From Nitrospira sp. (lineage in GTDB: Bacteria; Nitrospirota; Nitrospiria; Nitrospirales; Nitrospiraceae): 8,405 bases of DNA. The stretch spans positions 4,515 to 12,919 of the forward strand of contig JABMDG010000007.1 of the NCBI GenBank assembly GCA_015904045.1, written 5' to 3'. The translations under genes and the position numbers were made by a program. This document shows, piece by piece, positions 7,577 to 8,405 of this stretch (the stretch's first letter is position 1; each line of letters opens with the position of its first letter). The notes under the pieces are model-generated. The model was not told the DNA's origin. It ran no database searches and saw nothing but the letters and a program-made list of their open reading frames with translations.

Positions 7577-8405
7577 TCAACTGGGGACTTTAGCACATGG
7601 GGTTTGCTGAGACAAGGCATATTGTGAGGGATTTCGAGGGGTTGTACTCTTCAACCCATGGCCGATTATCCTCCGGACCGACGCGAAGATATCCCCAACA
7701 GAAACAGCAAGGCAGGGTTTGTCTTCACAATGGCGGACCGCGTCCCATGAAGGACACACACAGGGAGTCCCTCGTAACACCACCACGTGGGCTCCGCGTG
7801 GGGCCCACTGGTCCGGATCGGTGGGACCAAACAGGGCGACCGTCGGCACACCCAAGAGAGCCGCCAGATGAGTGGTGCCGGAATCATGACCGATATACAC
7901 CTGCACGTGGGCCATCAATCCAGCAACAATTGACAGATCCTGCTCTCGCACGACGGTGGGCATCAACGGTAATAGTTGAAGCAGCTGCGCCGTTATTGCC
8001 TCATCTGCCGGCCCCTCGAGGACAAGAGGACAGAGGCCTTCTTGATTCAGTGCCACAATCACACCGGCAAGCACCTCGACACTCGTACATTTGTGCCGGC
8101 TTCCACTTCCCGGATGAAGCAAGACGAGCGGCCGATCACGTGCAATCCCCATGTTCGCAAGTGACGCCCGTCCTTTCTCTAGCAAGGAGGGCGAGAGCTG
8201 AAAGGGCTCGTCTGCGGACAGACCGACCATCGTTGCGCCGAGCGTTTCCAGAAACCGCTCACTGTGATGTCGGGATTTCAATTGCGGACTGAACGGGGAC
8301 TGCATCCGGATTTCCCTTACGCCGCAATTTTCCAGGGCTGTCGCAAGACCTCGATCTTCTTGCTTCATCCACACCACAGCACAATCGCATGTTTCGAGCC
8401 ACCGT
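7577..8405 (-). CDS. Glycosyltransferase family 9 (heptosyltransferase-like), 5' end off window
   Basis: The frame stays open to the window edge, so 275 C-terminal residues of what is normally a protein of about 320-350 residues are seen; the true start lies outside. Family 9 enzymes transfer heptose or related sugars from a nucleotide donor to LPS core or other surface glycans at the cytoplasmic face of the inner membrane. Supporting motifs in visible-fragment numbering: the end of the N-terminal domain with HHSERFLETLG (46-56); LVLLHPGSGSRHK (93-105); and the donor-binding signature YIGHDSGTTHLAALLGVPT (170-188) followed by VALFGPTDPDQWAPRG (189-204). Next comes a cysteine cluster (C215, C217, C226, C231) like that near the C-terminus of many family members. 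The last 25 or so residues are a poorly conserved Ser/Pro-rich tail. The N-terminal catalytic region is not visible, so donor and acceptor cannot be told. It ends 37 bp before argS on the same strand, without a recognisable terminator. Family assignment is secure, specificity is not. Confidence 0.92.
   Translation of the reverse strand, partial: RWLETCDCAVVWMKQEDRGLATALENCGVREIRMQSPFSPQLKSRHHSERFLETLGATMVGLSADEPFQLSPSLLEKGRASLANMGIARDRPLVLLHPGSGSRHKCTSVEVLAGVIVALNQEGLCPLVLEGPADEAITAQLLQLLPLMPTVVREQDLSIVAGLMAHVQVYIGHDSGTTHLAALLGVPTVALFGPTDPDQWAPRGAHVVVLRGTPCVCPSWDAVRHCEDKPCLAVSVGDIFASVRRIIGHGLKSTTPRNPSQYALSQQTPCAKVPS
7587..7615 (-). promoter_or_regulatory. Candidate sigma70 promoter ahead of argS
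   Basis: On the minus strand TTGTCT (7610-7615) and TAAAGT (7587-7592) are 17 bp apart, with a TG one base before the -10 box (TGCTAAAGT, extended -10 type). Each hexamer matches the consensus at four of six positions. It lies in the last codons of the glycosyltransferase gene, and a T-rich stretch follows at 7571-7577, giving a leader of roughly 40 nt before argS. It could give argS and downstream genes their own transcription. Spacing is ideal but the boxes are imperfect, so this is only a candidate. Confidence 0.3.

Noticed and set aside
7639..7660. Inverted repeat GGGTTG/CAACCC with 7-nt loop near the end of the glycosyltransferase gene, considered as a terminator
   Set aside because: It is inside coding sequence and no T-tract follows on the minus strand; the T-rich run at 7571-7577 is over 60 bp away and has no adjacent stem.
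7789..7811. Inverted repeat GTGGGC/GCCCAC in the glycosyltransferase gene
   Set aside because: It falls on the conserved DQWAPRGAHVV coding stretch of a GC-rich gene; codon constraint explains it.
7597..8292. A 231-codon plus-strand open frame opposite the glycosyltransferase
   Set aside because: It is antisense to the conserved family 9 motifs and shows no recognisable protein features of its own.

Overview
The window is a compact, strictly co-directional block of seven protein-coding genes, all on the minus strand. Read in transcription order (high to low coordinates) they are: a family 9 glycosyltransferase (5' part off the window), argS, tgt, yajC, secD, secF, and a membrane sensor protein (3' part off the window). 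Gaps between neighbours are only 20 to 42 bp, and no stretch over 300 bases lacks a gene. I see no rRNA or tRNA gene, insertion sequence, CRISPR array or attachment site.

Organism: a GC-rich, diderm (Gram-negative type) bacterium. The evidence is a heptosyltransferase-like enzyme, separate SecD and SecF proteins, and the yajC-secD-secF order. The overall protein style and gene combination suggest the phylum Nitrospirota (for example Nitrospira), but this is an impression from the protein sequences and no phylogenetic marker was tested.

Layout: 8405-7577 holds the C-terminal 275 residues of the glycosyltransferase (probable surface-glycan or LPS assembly). 7539-5815 is argS (arginyl-tRNA synthetase, GTG start). 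5794-4631 is tgt (tRNA-guanine transglycosylase, queuosine pathway). 4610-4266, 4235-2592 and 2549-1632 are yajC, secD and secF, the accessory membrane complex that pulls secreted proteins through SecYEG using the proton gradient. 1594-1 encodes a sensor with the order TM, double Cache, TM, HAMP, coiled coil, PAS, cut by the window edge just as the PAS domain ends, so its output domain is not visible.

How they fit together: tgt-yajC-secD-secF is a classical bacterial housekeeping neighbourhood. Here argS and a glycosyltransferase precede it, and an environmental sensor follows. The short spacing and the absence of recognisable terminators suggest read-through. One plausible internal sigma70-type promoter lies in the 3' end of the glycosyltransferase gene, just ahead of argS. 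The least explained non-coding feature is a 10-bp direct repeat with 21-bp period plus a small palindrome in the 37-bp gap directly ahead of the sensor start codon. I found no convincing evidence for a new multi-gene system. The sensor with unknown output, and its leader, are the parts most worth a second look.
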